This document shows positions 42,572 through 55,239 of a stretch of DNA of 64,000 nucleotides, in pieces. The stretch is from contig JAADJZ010000009.1 in assembly GCA_011032825.1 (NCBI GenBank), positions 744,001 to 808,000 of the forward strand. Reading direction: 5' to 3'. Numbering within the stretch: the first letter of the stretch is position 1; every line of letters starts with the position of its first letter. This stretch comes from Massariosphaeria phaeospora (lineage: Eukaryota > Ascomycota > Dothideomycetes > Pleosporales). The position numbers and the translations under genes are program-made. Below the pieces are notes generated by a model that was not told the DNA's origin, ran no database searches, and was given only the letters and a program-made list of their open reading frames with translations.

Positions 42572-43354
42572 CTACGAGTTCTCGCTTGCTTTGCCGAAAG
42601 CCTTCACTTTGTAGTATATCGCCGCATCAATCACTCTTGCCTCGCTCGCCACTCTTTTTGAGCGGTCCGTCGTAGCCTCAAATGGCAGCGCATCTTGTCC
42701 GATCCCATGACCATCGCCGAATTCGTGGATTGACAACGACGACGTACCCTCGGGCTCTTTTCCGTCATTGCGTTCCTGGAAGACGAGGCTGAACCGCGTC
42801 GTTCGTTGCCATCCCGGCTGCTCCGACATGTATTGATTGTGTTCTTCCCGGTACCATGCGTCTAACTCAGAGGCACCGTCTGGCCGAGACTCTATGGCTT
42901 CGTTGATGATCGTCGTCGCTGCATCTAGAAGGGTCAGAGGAACGTCAATCCCAGGTGTTCGTTACGGCTACCAACCTTCTGGTTGCTTCGTCGTTTCGTA
43001 CAGTTGCACAAGTGAGAACACCCTAGAATCCAAGTCCACGAAGTCGTCCACCGGTGCTCGACTCGGGAACATGTTACTGGTTCTCGGGATGTGTGTGAGT
43101 TTCCCAGCTGCCACTTGTGCGAGATCGGGGATCTTGTAGATGGTCATGTGCTGCTTGCCATTCTCTGGACTTGCAGCTCGGAATCGCCAGGCCGATTGTA
43201 CTACCCCCGTCTTAACTAGGGCGGGCACGTATACCTCGTCGAACCATGTCTCTAAGGTTTCTTGCGATATCTTGGGGGACTCGGGCAGCCCGATGAAGTT
43301 CTGAATGATGCCAGGGCCGGACCACGAAGGCGGGGTTGTATTTGCGTCAGACAT
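42572..43354 (-). CDS. Conserved fungal protein, probably an EthD/Dabb-like alpha-beta barrel
   Basis: Two exons, 43354-42976 and 42924-42572 (donor GTTGGT, acceptor CTAG), give 243 residues. Two similar halves can be seen: ETWFDEVYVPALVKTGVVQSAWRF in the first and LDAWYREEHNQYMSEQPGWQRTTRF in the second, each followed by beta-strand-like sequence ending SLVQLYE and SLSIHEF. This W-Y/F-E-H pattern is typical of dimeric alpha-beta barrel proteins such as the EthD group, often small oxygenase or degradation-related folds in fungi. No catalytic role can be assigned. An ATG further upstream in the same frame exists, but MSDANTTPP at 43354 fits better. Confidence 0.75.
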
Positions 43355-45442
43355 GACTAACAAAGAATAGGGCCTCGACACACGACGATGAAGGTCTGAT
43401 GCGAAATCAGACTTCACCTCCTATGCTCGACACGGAAGTCACTGTGCCACACTGGGGTGTGCAGCATGTCATCCTATGTGCCACTCCGCACCACGCCAGG
43501 AAATTCTTAGCCAAGCCTTTAGCGTTGTTCTCCAGGCCCATTGCGGCACGCACCCTACCCATGACTGCTTAGCACCCGCCGTGTCGAGCGATTCTGTGAG
43601 CATTATCATGTCGCCGTGCTCGAAACACTTGAATTTTGCTGATATGTTCAATAGGAGACCTGACATGTGTGACATGATTGATCAATCACTTCGATTGTCG
43701 GACCCTCCAAGGAGCCACACCATGATTATTCAAGAACAGCTCTAGACTGCACTGCAGTACTCGCCTCATGGATCAACACACCTGGGGTTCGTTGCAGGTA
43801 AGGGTAGGGGATTGGCGAAAAGTGCATCAGTAGTCGAAAGCTGCGATGCATCGAACCTCTCCACGGATACCCTGTCGACGATGGGCGCCTACAGATATTC
43901 ACCCGAGGAGAGAGTCGTAACTCAGACCCTACTTCGGCGTTGCCATCTTTGAGTCGTGCTTATCTTAGTCAGACCTGGTCAGTGTGGCCACGCGTGAACG
44001 GTATACATCCCATGCCCTCTGCAAGTAGCCTATGGGACCACCTAATACACATACAGACTCTAGGAGAGCATAGACGACCGTAGAGATTCGTTCACGTTCG
44101 TGTTTGCGACTAATAGGACGACCACGGCCACTGCCATTGTAGCGAACGAGGACCATTGGGCCTTGGGAGCCGTGAGCTGTTTTTAGCAGCAACCTTGCGC
44201 AAGAATCCGCCCTAGGGAAATGGTCCGAACCGTCGACGTTCAGTGGAGCGAATCTGCGCTCCCCCGCATGGCAAGCTTCATGGCATCGCTTGTGGCTGTG
44301 GGTTCCAGCGAACGGTGAAGCTTTAGTTTAGCTGCTGAAATATCTCCGCCTATGCTGGTCGGTTTTCCCAAGGTAAATTTTCCTCAGAATGGAGCAGGCT
44401 GACACATGGCAGGGGGGCCACTCCGCCAGCGAGGCACCATTCGCTGAAACCAATTTAGCATGAACAAAAGTCGCTTAGCGCGTCCGGCGCCAGCCCTACA
44501 GACCCGATAAGACAGGTCGCCGACGCCCAATATCTCTCGTGCAGACCGGCCCCACACAGGCCACTGTCAACGACCTGTTCGTGCTAACCCTCTGCCCAGC
44601 AGTGAGTACATGTCCCGTAATCCTTCGACTTATTTTCAGCCCTAGGAGGTGCGGGGACGGGACGGTTCGACGGTTCAACGGATCCCCCCGGCCGCTCCAC
44701 TCATCTGAGTGAGCCCTTTGCGGCGTTCATCCGAGAAGTATGACCAGGGCGTTTACAAACACTACCCCGCTTACAACCTACGATCCTTCAGCTCTCTCGA
44801 TCCCATCTATACTAGATGCGTGGTCTGCTCTATATCCTTTCGACCGTGTGATTGTTGCAAACCCGTCGTGCTCCGTTGCTTTGTGCTCAACGGAGTTTGA
44901 TCCCCAGGCCTTGTTGTGACCCTAGCGCTCTGGGTCCCACGTTGCGTGATGGCATCTCACCCATGGTAATTGGTGCTCGGAATGTCAGCCTCAAGCAGAC
45001 GTAGGGCTGACCGACTGGCTGATAGCACCTGCATGTTTGCTGGCGGCAACGATTGGCTCACAACCTGCAGATGTTTCTTCGGCGCTTGTGGCATGCATCC
45101 AATTTAGGTCGTCATCCGGTCGTGTAACTGTAAGCTGCGAACTTGCGCGGCACTTCAACGATATTCATGGCCTGGCCTGCATGCTTACGCCTAGAGTAAC
45201 GTCTCTCCGGCTCAGCTCACTACCTTATAGTTCCGAGTCATCCAGTGTCCATGATGGTTTTTTATCCTTAGATCAAGCTTTCCTTTACTCTGTTCTCATC
45301 AGCTTTATTGTTGTCATATTCTTAAAAGTATATCTGTTTTTCCATCTTCGGAGCGAAAACCTTTCCCTCTCCTTTCGGTGTCGAAATATTTGTCGCTGTG
45401 CCATTAGTTTGATCACGCGAATCTGCTAGACCATCTGTTGCT
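43355..45442. other. Intergenic region
   Basis: About 2.1 kb with no convincing gene, RNA or recognised repeat. The last 200 bases are pyrimidine-rich and promoter-like. Confidence 0.5.
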
Positions 45443-46929
45443 ATGGATGATCAACGACCACTCATCGTATGGCTTAACGCCGTGCTCATCGCCCTCACGT
45501 TCGCAGCTATCTGCTCCAGGGCGGGGCGACGCATATTTGTAGTGCGCAAATTTGGTTGGCATGATGGTATGTTCCTTCCCTGTCTTAAGAGAATCGAGTC
45601 TAACATGTGTAGGACTAATAACATTTGCTGGCGTAAGTCTTATATTCTGTTCAGTCAACACTGTATCTCATCACGAATCTAGGTTGCTGCTACCGCATTC
45701 TCTGTATTCCAGTTGGTGGGCACCGGGCTCGGCCTCGGACTTCACCAAAGCGATTCCCGTTTCGATAAGACTAACGGATCCGCGATTTCGAAGGTAAGAG
45801 TTTGCTGTAACAACGATTCAAGGAGACTTCATTAAAATGTTTCAGCTCATCCTCGCCTCCAATGTCTTCTACTTCCTCTGCAACTGGGCAGTCAAACACG
45901 CACTGCTCCTCTTCTATTCCGAGATAGCCCGAGAGAAGAAGTATCTGTACAGCATCTACTTCATGCACTTCATCGCCTTCAGTTTCGGCTTAAGCAGCAT
46001 ACTAGTCAACATCTTCCAATGCCGACCGTTCAACAAAGTCTGGAGGGATGATCTTCCAGGATACTGCGTCAACATGCCCGTGTTCTTCTACTTCAACTCA
46101 TCTATCATGTTGATCACCGACATTGTGCTCTATGCCATGCCCGTCGTATTCACATGGCATCTCCAGCTGCAGAGACAGCAGCGCATTGGGCTCAACTTCT
46201 TGTTCGGATTGGGCTGCTTGTAAGTGATACCATATTCATCCTGGGAGTCCTACATGCTCATACGTTATAGTGTACTAGCAGCCAGTGCTGCTCGAGTACA
46301 AGCAGTCCATAAAATCAACACCGTGGAGAATGATTTTCTATGTAAGCATACCTCCTCTCTCCTCACACAAACCCCTCAACGTTCCACTCGCGATTTTCCG
46401 CATGTCCATCCACACTATTCCACCACTATCCAGCTACTAACTCATCCCAGGGTGGTTCTCCAAATCCATGATATGGAGCGTCCTCGAAAACCACCTCGCC
46501 GTCGTGGTCGCCTGCGCCCCGAGCGTCAAAGTCATCGCCCTCCTCCTCTTCCCGCGTCTCGCCTCTTCCCTCGGCAAAGTCGTCTCCAAAGTCACGCCGT
46601 CGAACTCGCGCTCTCGCTCGCGCGCTTCCGGCCCCTTCGACACCGATCTCGAAAGCGGGACTGGAAAGAGCGATAAGCTTAGACCCACACCTTCGGGAAC
46701 TCCACTGCCCTCGCCTGCGTTCAGTCAGGGTAGCGGTAGCACCAGGGCTAGTCGCAACTTCTCGAAGTGGTTCAAGGGCCCGGCGAGTCCGAGGTTGCAG
46801 AGTGGAGATAGTGAGGAGGGACATGGGTTGGTGTATGTGGAGGATAGACAGCATAGTAAGCATGTGCCGCTAGAGGACATACGCGTGGAGCGAACCCTCA
46901 GCATAGAGAGTGCAAAGGAGGAGGTATAG
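45443..46929 (+). CDS. Fungal rhodopsin-like integral membrane protein (SAT4/PTH11-like group)
   Basis: Six exons: 45443-45566, 45613-45632 (20 bases), 45683-45793, 45846-46219, 46271-46341 and 46451-46929; phases agree, giving 392 residues. About seven membrane helices, with motifs usual in this family: CSRAGRRIFVVRKFGWHDG in the first loop, LCNWAVKHALLLFYSEIARE, NIFQCRPFNKVW, CVNMPVFFYFNSSIMLITDIVLYAMPV, then VLAASAARVQAVHKI and WSVLENHLAVVVACAPSVKV. The tail of about 120 residues is Ser/Arg-rich and cytoplasmic. The group is widespread in filamentous fungi and mostly uncharacterised; PTH11 senses surfaces in Magnaporthe. No CFEM domain is present, so a PTH11 role should not be assumed. Confidence 0.88.
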
Positions 46930-47106
46930 GTTAGCTTAGTGCTGTATGACTATAACGCATTATGATGGTTACACTTCACTTTGGTCTTCATGATCGCACT
47001 TTGCAAAGCACTCTGTAGTCAATGGGATCCGGCATGGTATAATTATACACTACAAATATAAGGTGCCTGGAATCTGGTGTCATGTCAAAAGAAAGGCCGA
47101 AGCCCC

Positions 47107-47616
47107 CTACTCCTCCACATCCTCCCACCCATCCTCCTGACCCTCACCTCCTCCCATTGTGCTCGGCCTAACCTCCTGGCCACCCCCACCCAGACGGCCG
47201 TCGGCGCCCCGGATCCCACCCACACCCGCGCCAGACACATGCTGGAAATCGGTTGGCCATCCGGTCTCCAACTCGCGCGGCTCCGGCGATCCTCCAGCCT
47301 CACCCCCCGACTTCTTGCCCTTGAACGGAGCCTTCACCTTCTTGACGAAACTGGCCCACATGGCCTTCGGGCCGCGATGCGGCTTCTTCTCGCCCTTGGT
47401 GACGGCCTTGGCGCCCTTCGCGACGGGCAATGCCGTGATGGTGTCATCCGGCTGGTCGAAGGTCTGCTCGCGGATGCCCGGCAGGGCGGTCTCGGTGGCG
47501 GCGGCGGCGGTGCTGGCGTAGACGCCTTGGCGCTGGCCACGCAGGTCTACGGCCGACCTCGCGCGGAAGATCATTGAATTGATCGGGAGGAAATTGGATG
47601 ATGCGGAATGAGGCAT
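47107..47616 (-). CDS. Small basic protein with a CRIB-like motif
   Basis: 169 residues in one exon. Mid-region is basic and helical (MWASFVKKVKAPFKGKKSGG), followed by GWPTDFQHVSGAGVGG, close to the CRIB pattern P-x-x-F-x-H-V by which effectors bind Cdc42/Rac GTPases. The C terminus is Gly-rich and acidic (EDGWEDVEE). There is no kinase or other domain. A small Cdc42-binding adaptor is a fair guess, not shown. An upstream exon may exist, because the frame at 47571-47894 on the same strand is also open, but I saw no convincing junction. Confidence 0.55.
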   Translation of the reverse strand: MPHSASSNFLPINSMIFRARSAVDLRGQRQGVYASTAAAATETALPGIREQTFDQPDDTITALPVAKGAKAVTKGEKKPHRGPKAMWASFVKKVKAPFKGKKSGGEAGGSPEPRELETGWPTDFQHVSGAGVGGIRGADGRLGGGGQEVRPSTMGGGEGQEDGWEDVEE

Positions 47617-48911
47617 TGTTGGAGCTGGTGGCCTTCGGTGTTGGTCGTGTAGATCGTTTGGTCGGTACGTCGAGTAGAGAGAGTGTTCAGGAGCGCGCTA
47701 GTAGTCTCGTGCTGTCGGGCAGTGGAAGCGGCCTGGAAAGACTGGACGGTCTGAGTGAGCAGAGAGCGAAGAAGGTTGCGAGGACCTAGAGAGACTGGAC
47801 ACTGGTTAGCTATGGTTCTGGCATAACGAAACAGGCGGACTGACGATAGCGGTGGGGACGTGGTGGAGAAAAGAAGAGAGGAGACGCGAGGCATGGCTGA
47901 TTTATATCTGGGGGTGCTGCTGCCTGTCCTGCGCTGCGCGGGTCACACGATACGCGTAAAATGAGGTGAAAGTCGGTGTGTGAGAGTCACTCTGGGTTGT
48001 GGTGGCGAGCATCGTGGAGGTCGGAAGTGACTGACGGAAACTGAGACATTTGCACCCAACTTTGACCAGCAACATCAAATAAGGGCAGTAATGTTTCTCT
48101 ATTAATCCGCATTCACTTGCGGTGTGCAATGTCCACTAGTTTGGAACGAGGTTGGAAGGTCTTTACGTAGGACCTCGATAATCTCATGTCTGGGGCGGTG
48201 GGAGCGGGGGAGATTCCCGCCTGCCTGACAGTGGTGAATGCTACACATAGATAACTCGACTCGATATGACATTGAATCAGAGGGACTTTGACGATCCGAA
48301 TTGTCTGCTCAGGCGGATTTGGGACTTGTTATTGGATTCAAATTGCTTGAATTCCGGGAGCGGTGTGCAAGATAGCGCGCTATGGCATACGTCGGATCTG
48401 TGTAGAACCACTGCATCGAGTCTGGAGTATGATACTAGATAAGTGATGAAAGGTGGTTCGGTGAGCATAAAGAAGTACGGAACTTCCACTAGAGATGGAA
48501 GTGAAGTTCGCCTGAATCGCGCTAACTACTTCTGGACCGGTCAGGGCTTGGTAAAAAGCGTGCGCTGATTGGCTGGTTGCGGGTCGGCGAAGACTCGGCT
48601 TCCGTGCTTTTCGAGCCCCTCCGAGCGTCATTCCAGGCCGTGGTTCCGACAGGCACCCTTTTGTGTTCTAGAAAGCTGATCAATACCGAGGCAGCTCTTG
48701 CCTCTCTCTTTACCGGTATATCGATCGCGTGCCCCGTGTGCGACGTCGTTCTAGTCCTCGGCTGCCGACTCTACACTATATCCGCCACCCACTCTAGCTC
48801 GGTTCTCAAACTGTTTAAAGCAATCCCCGGGCCCTATTACTTCGACTTCATACTTCTCGTCCTCTCCCAATTATCCTCCGCGTTTCACCGATACCCTCTA
48901 CCACGGTCGCC
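47617..48911. other. Divergent promoter region between the CRIB-like gene and HEM2
   Basis: No convincing gene. Overlapping frames on both strands lack domains. The last 100 bases are C/T-rich and lead into HEM2. Confidence 0.5.
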
Positions 48912-50072
<1,161 letters not shown>

Positions 50073-52168
50073 GTCCGGTTTCAGTCTCAAGCTTCGAGTA
50101 ACGACTTCTTTATACCACTATCTCGTTCGAATCTCTCTCTCGATACCTGTAAATATTATGATTTGCTTACTAGCGTCTCACTGTTGAGCGACATAGGAAA
50201 AATATGTTTTATCGCTAAATACTCTCTCTCCGTTGGTGGTTTCTACTACGTGCTATGTTCAGAGAATCTGATATGCACTCTTTTTTGCTCATCTGGGCAA
50301 ATGTCCCATTGAAAGTGAATATGTGCGGTATCGGCCAGCACCTGGTAAGTTGGGATCGGATCTCGTCGAGCGTGATTCTGGGCTTTCCGATCCGCCATAT
50401 GCCCGAACAAGTAACCGCAGCATGACCAACGGAACCGCTCGGAGAACGAAATCCCCTCCCGCATCTCCACATTCGAGTATACCCCGGTACCCGCATGTAA
50501 TGGGGTATGCGGGCTGGCACTTAACTGCTCGCCCCGGGATCGGAATCGCTTCCTCCATGCGAGCGGCATTATCACAACGGAACTGGACATACGGCACCTA
50601 TTATTTCTTCCTTGGACATGGAAATAGTTACCTTTTCTCGTCTACAAAGTTCTTGGGGAGGTAGATTCGTTGTGGCATGCATTCGAACCCAATCACCCAA
50701 CCCTCCTCCCATTGAGGATTGTTTCGAGGCCTTGTGGGTGTAATGGGCGGTGAGGGTCAGCAGCAGTGAGCACCGTTGTGATATCGCTGTAAGCACGGGA
50801 TCTTTAGCGAACACGGCGCAGCGCAGATCGATTATCAACGGGGCCGCCAATCGAAAACCTTATTGGGTGGGCAACTGATGGCCTCGTATCAACGGTTTTT
50901 GTCTCGACCATCGAGGAGCTACCTGGTCACGGACGGAGTGTCTATATAATTCCGGTAAACAGTAGGCAAGTGTCGACAACCAAGTCTCCGAGCTGGGAGT
51001 ACTGCTCATTGACCAAAAGTGGAGGGCCCTCTCGTTGGTATACAAGGGTTCGGTGCGCCCTAATACAGTACAGCTCCCCGAACTCTCATATGCCCTTTTG
51101 CTTCTAGACTTCTTCCAGCGAACAACGAATGTTCCTGAGCTGGCATTCGGCTGTGTCACTCCAAAGAGGTTAGCATTGGACCCTAGATCTGCATGGTCCC
51201 TGCCACCTGCATGCCTACCGATTACCGGCGCGGGTTGTTAAAATGGTTCCTTTCGGAATACACAGAAGAAGCGAAGTGTGAGCGGACGTTGTATACACTC
51301 GTGGAGGAGTGGAGGAGTGGGTTACCTACCTCCTTCGTATATTGGACAACAATAATACACACCCTACGCTCCGTTTGTTCTCCTACATGTTGGAGAAAAC
51401 GACAACGGGCCATGCCCACCGCCTCGAGCCCCGTCCTGCACGAACAGGCACGTTTGCTCCGACCCGTGCGTTCAAGTGGATCCGAGCTGCAGGCTGGACC
51501 GCCTCACTTCTTGATCAGACTCATCTGAAGTGCAGCTAATCCGGAGAATGCATTGGATCCCGTCGAGAGGAACGACGGACAAACCCGAGGTCTTGGGAGA
51601 CTCGAAAGGCGGACCAGAACAAAGACGGCAAGTATTTAGTTCTCGCCTTGTTCCTGATCTTCTCGAACAAACAAATATTTCGAGTCTTTCAGTCCGTGGA
51701 TAAAGAGCGCTGAGTGCCAGGTCGTGGGTAGTCTGAATATACAAAATATTGGAAGATTATCGACGCCGACGGGTTGAAACTTATACAGACACATACCCGA
51801 CTTTCAGTTTCTGTTTTTGCGGTCATTTCTTCGTTTCCTGTTCCTCGTGAGCACCTCGACGGTATTCTGGTGTACAATTGGCTCCACTGGTCAGTATATC
51901 TATCTCCCTTCCGATCATGACTTACAGCCTCTCGTCCGGGGGGCCTTGAATTGCACCCAAACCGCACCACATCGGTCCCGGGTTTGACACACAAGCTCGT
52001 CTCAATTCATATCGTAACCGCTCAAGAGACCTGTGCTAACACGATCCAACAGAAAAGAAAGCCATCTCCGAAACCTCAGTCCACAATCCGCGGCCATAAT
52101 CGCCCCATCTTCCCCGCGACCACACTTCAGCAGCCGAGAAGAAGCACAGCACCGAACCATCCAGCAAG
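50073..52168. other. Intergenic region
   Basis: About 2.1 kb. Short overlapping frames at 50200-50850 and 51200-52000 have no domain. No repeat of the families found elsewhere was noticed. Confidence 0.45.
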
Positions 52169-52486
52169 ATGTGCTCTTACACGTATTCGTGGTACTACTG
52201 CAACCACGACTATTACATCTGGTTAGTGGCTCGGTCTTGCAGGCACCAACAAGCGGCGTGAAAGCGTTCGCGTCTCGTCCAGGGGTGTCTCTCGCTAACG
52301 AATGAGAATTACAGGGCGAACAGCATCGAGGTGTGTACGAATCGCCTGCTTTCTAGCTATTCGTACGATGCCTGGAGCATCGATATGTGCAAGAACATGA
52401 AGGTTTCCTGTGGCGGCTTCTCCAACTACTACTGCTCCGACTGCTCCGAGGACGTGGCGCTGGAATATGAGCTGGATGAGCTGTGA
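52169..52486 (+). CDS. Very small Cys-rich protein, MC-x-Y-x-C type
   Basis: Two exons, 52169-52221 and 52315-52486 (donor GTTAGT, acceptor TTACAG), join to 74 residues. The protein starts MCSYTYSWYYCNHDYYIW and has seven Cys in all, including CGGFSNYYCSDC near the end, and finishes with an acidic tail. There is no signal peptide, so it is not a classical effector. The start resembles a group of small fungal proteins beginning MC, then several aromatic residues, then CxH, which may bind zinc; function unknown. Both exons are too short to stand out as open frames and the spliced reading is my reconstruction. A Cys/Tyr/Trp composition this biased is unlikely by chance. Confidence 0.55.
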
Positions 52487-53086
52487 ACGCTTCGCCGCGA
52501 TTGCATGTGCGGGTAAGCTTCTCGTTGATAATCTGGTGTCGTAGAGAAACAGTGTGGAGCTGACTTGCAGTCTCGTTAGCCTCGTTGATCGATTCAGGGC
52601 CCCACAATTTCGCGCTCACCGCCGGAGGTTTGGCCGGCTCAGCGCCCCGATTGATTCCGACATGCGGTGAACCCCGACGTTCACGGTTAGATCCCACTCG
52701 GCCCTCGCACGCACTTGATTTATCCATGGCATTCAGAACCTTCATAGCGCTAGATACCTTTTCCTTCGTCTAGCGTTGCAGCGTATGGGTATTGGCGCAA
52801 TCATTATTGGTTTTGGTTGATACAGAATTGGAGTTCCATTTGACGAGATTGTTATTTGATTGACCTTGGTTTGACATTGGAGCGCGCATCTGGAATGGCC
52901 GTATGAACTTGGAATGTTCGCCGAACGCTAGTAAGAGATGTATGTTTTCTTGTCGGCAGGATAGAGCAAATAGGACGGATCGCAGAAGCCTCATTGGAGA
53001 CTGGAATGACCCTCCTGCTAGCGTTTAGCGAATCTCGCAAGTTTGTAAGACAGCTCTCTCAGCAGTCCAGCCTTGAGTACCCTACA
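52487..53086. other. Intergenic region
   Basis: 3' regions of the Cys-rich and thioesterase genes, which converge here. Nothing else recognised. Confidence 0.5.
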
Positions 53087-54711
53087 CTATTCTGTAACAC
53101 TCTTTTCCGCCATCTTCGGTGTCACTTCGCGGCCTTCTTCTTGTAGTGACTGCTTGACATCTTCGGCCCGCCTTCGTGCGTCGAGGTACATCATGAACTC
53201 CTGATACGTTCGTGGCATTACGCGGATGTTCTTTTCAACTACACAAAAATTAACGGTCCGACTTGAGGATGATGGTGGAACCGGACATGTACCTGTAAAT
53301 GTATAGTTGAATTGCCCAGTAGGATTCGATTTTCCGTGCTCAACATCTCGCACTTTTGATTCCACTCTCACTTGTATCCTTGTGTATTTGCTCTCCGCGT
53401 CGACCTCTTCACCAGGTGGTCCAATAAGCGGTGGATCGGTATAGACAACCGTTGCAGTTAGGTATAAAATGCTGCCGACCGGTACAGGGTTCTGGAACGT
53501 AGATGGGTCTAGCGAGACAAAGGTCGGCTTTGCATGGGCAAAGGCAGCGGCAGCAGTGAAAGCGAGCTCGAAGGTCTGTTTGAGAAGGAAACCGCCGAAG
53601 ATCATAAAGTGGTGTCGGTTGCGGTTCTGTGGTTGCATGATCGTGGCGGTCTGGAGGCGGGTTGTGTCCATGAAGTGGACATTATCTGGCTTCCTGAGGT
53701 CGTCGTACGCTACCACGGTTAGCTGAAGGTTATAACTAATGTGTATTACAAGCCCGTACGATCGTGGTATTGGAGTTGCTTCTGCCAGAAGGCGTGGATC
53801 AGGTCGCTTTCCAGATCGTTCGGCGTGTGTTTGATCAGCGCAGTCTTATTCCGTTCCTTGCGCATCTTGGAATTGCGTTCACCAAGCGCAAAAAGCTGTT
53901 TCTCTTCAGGAGTCTCGACAACTAGCGGGTTGACGTTGACAGGCCTAGAAAGCTGTTAGAATACGTTGGAGCTAACGACGCCGCATACTTTTTGGTCGCT
54001 GGGTCTAGAGAAACCATGGTGAATGTGCAGTCTATCAAAACGTCTACATCCGTGGTGTTCTTGCCTGCTTCTGGTGCTCTGGCGACCTGCATGGAGATTT
54101 CCAAACTGGATCGGCCCGTCGCATACGTAACCTTTCCAGATAGTTCCAGATCGCATATCTCGGTCAAAGGGTGCTTGATCGTGATCCGATCGCAGCTAGC
54201 AGTAACAGTGGTCACGTCGTCGCCAGTGTGCTTGTACCTAAATGTACGTTCAGAACCTCTTGAGTGCTTCGCGAAGCTACGAAGCTTACGCGATTATTCC
54301 TGACAGAGCATCCAGGTCCATGAAAATAGTCCCAAGACGAATGTGGCCAGAGGAGTTCAGGTAGGTATCAAGCAGCCACGGATCCTGAGCAAGCGGTAGT
54401 ACGACGGAGGAGTAGCTCTCGTTCATCCGCTTTGGCGTCAATTGGCGGTCTTTTGGAACCTCTTGCGGCTCCTCTGCAGCTGACGGGTCCTTCTGCTCCT
54501 TTTGTTGCCGTCGGAATGCCTCTATCCATGGCGTGCGGACCCTCTGTTCGGTCAGGGCGCGAAATACCCCGTCGGTCCGCTGCGGGCTACTGGAGTGGAA
54601 GCTGCGATCTCTCACCGACGGTATAACGATCGATCTAGGGCCGAACTGAGAACACCGGCATCCCCGGGCAGGCTTAAGATGCCGCAGCGCCGTCCGTGGG
54701 AGGCTGCCCAT
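53087..54711 (-). CDS. Mitochondrial acyl-CoA thioesterase (ACOT9-like, double hotdog)
   Basis: Five exons, 54711-54290, 54237-53989, 53944-53760, 53709-53293 and 53238-53087, give 334 residues with matching phases. The intron before exon 4 carries a CTAAC branch site ten bases before its TAG acceptor. The start at 54711 gives MGSLPRTALRHLKPARG, a basic mitochondrial-type leader up to RSFHSSS near residue 35. The first hotdog domain covers about residues 95-200 (SYSSVVLPL, IRLGTIFMDLDALSG, DDVTTVTASCDRI). The second begins at NVHFMDTTRLQTATIMQPQ and includes the ACOT9-like motif NRNRHHFMIFGGFLLKQTFE. The enzyme hydrolyses acyl-CoA to free acid and CoA. An in-frame ATG at 54798 would add 29 residues and is less likely. 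Confidence 0.92.
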
Positions 54712-55239
54712 GTTGTTTGTGGTGATGCGGGGCGCGGGAGAGCGGCGACGTTCTGAGGCTCCTGCTCCTGCCAAAGAGAAGCTTGGCGTCGGGCACATCT
54801 ATATCTTCACATCCGTCTCAACCCACACCACACCCACTCCACTGCCCAACTTCAGGTGGCAATGCTGCATGGAGCATGTCGAGGACCGTGGAGCTGGGAC
54901 GTGCCGTCCTTTGCTCACCCGACATCCAACACGAGCTGTGGCTCACGACTTTGATCACCATCTCACCCCAGCAGAACACATTGATTGACCTCCAGGGCCT
55001 TAGACAGAGCGTTCTAGTTGAACTCCTCTTGTCTGGAAATGCTTGGGTTGGGCGTGGCTGCGGCATGCATCTTCTGCTGGAGCTTACCCTTGAAAGAGAA
55101 CCCATAGCTCGCCCGGAACTTGCAGTCGTGGCTGAGAACGTAATCAACGCACCAGTAAGCACAACCAACTACAACACTGGCTTCCTATGTTTCACTAACT
55201 AGTTGCGAGGCCTGGGATCAGTTAAATTTCCCACTCTCT
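54712..55239. other. Upstream region of the thioesterase gene
   Basis: Presumed promoter. Frames on both strands are shadows or chance; nothing recognised. Confidence 0.45.

Noticed and set aside
39616..43354. Secondary-metabolite cluster around the PI-PLC-like and EthD-like genes
   Set aside because: No polyketide synthase, peptide synthetase, terpene cyclase, P450 or cluster regulator in the interval.
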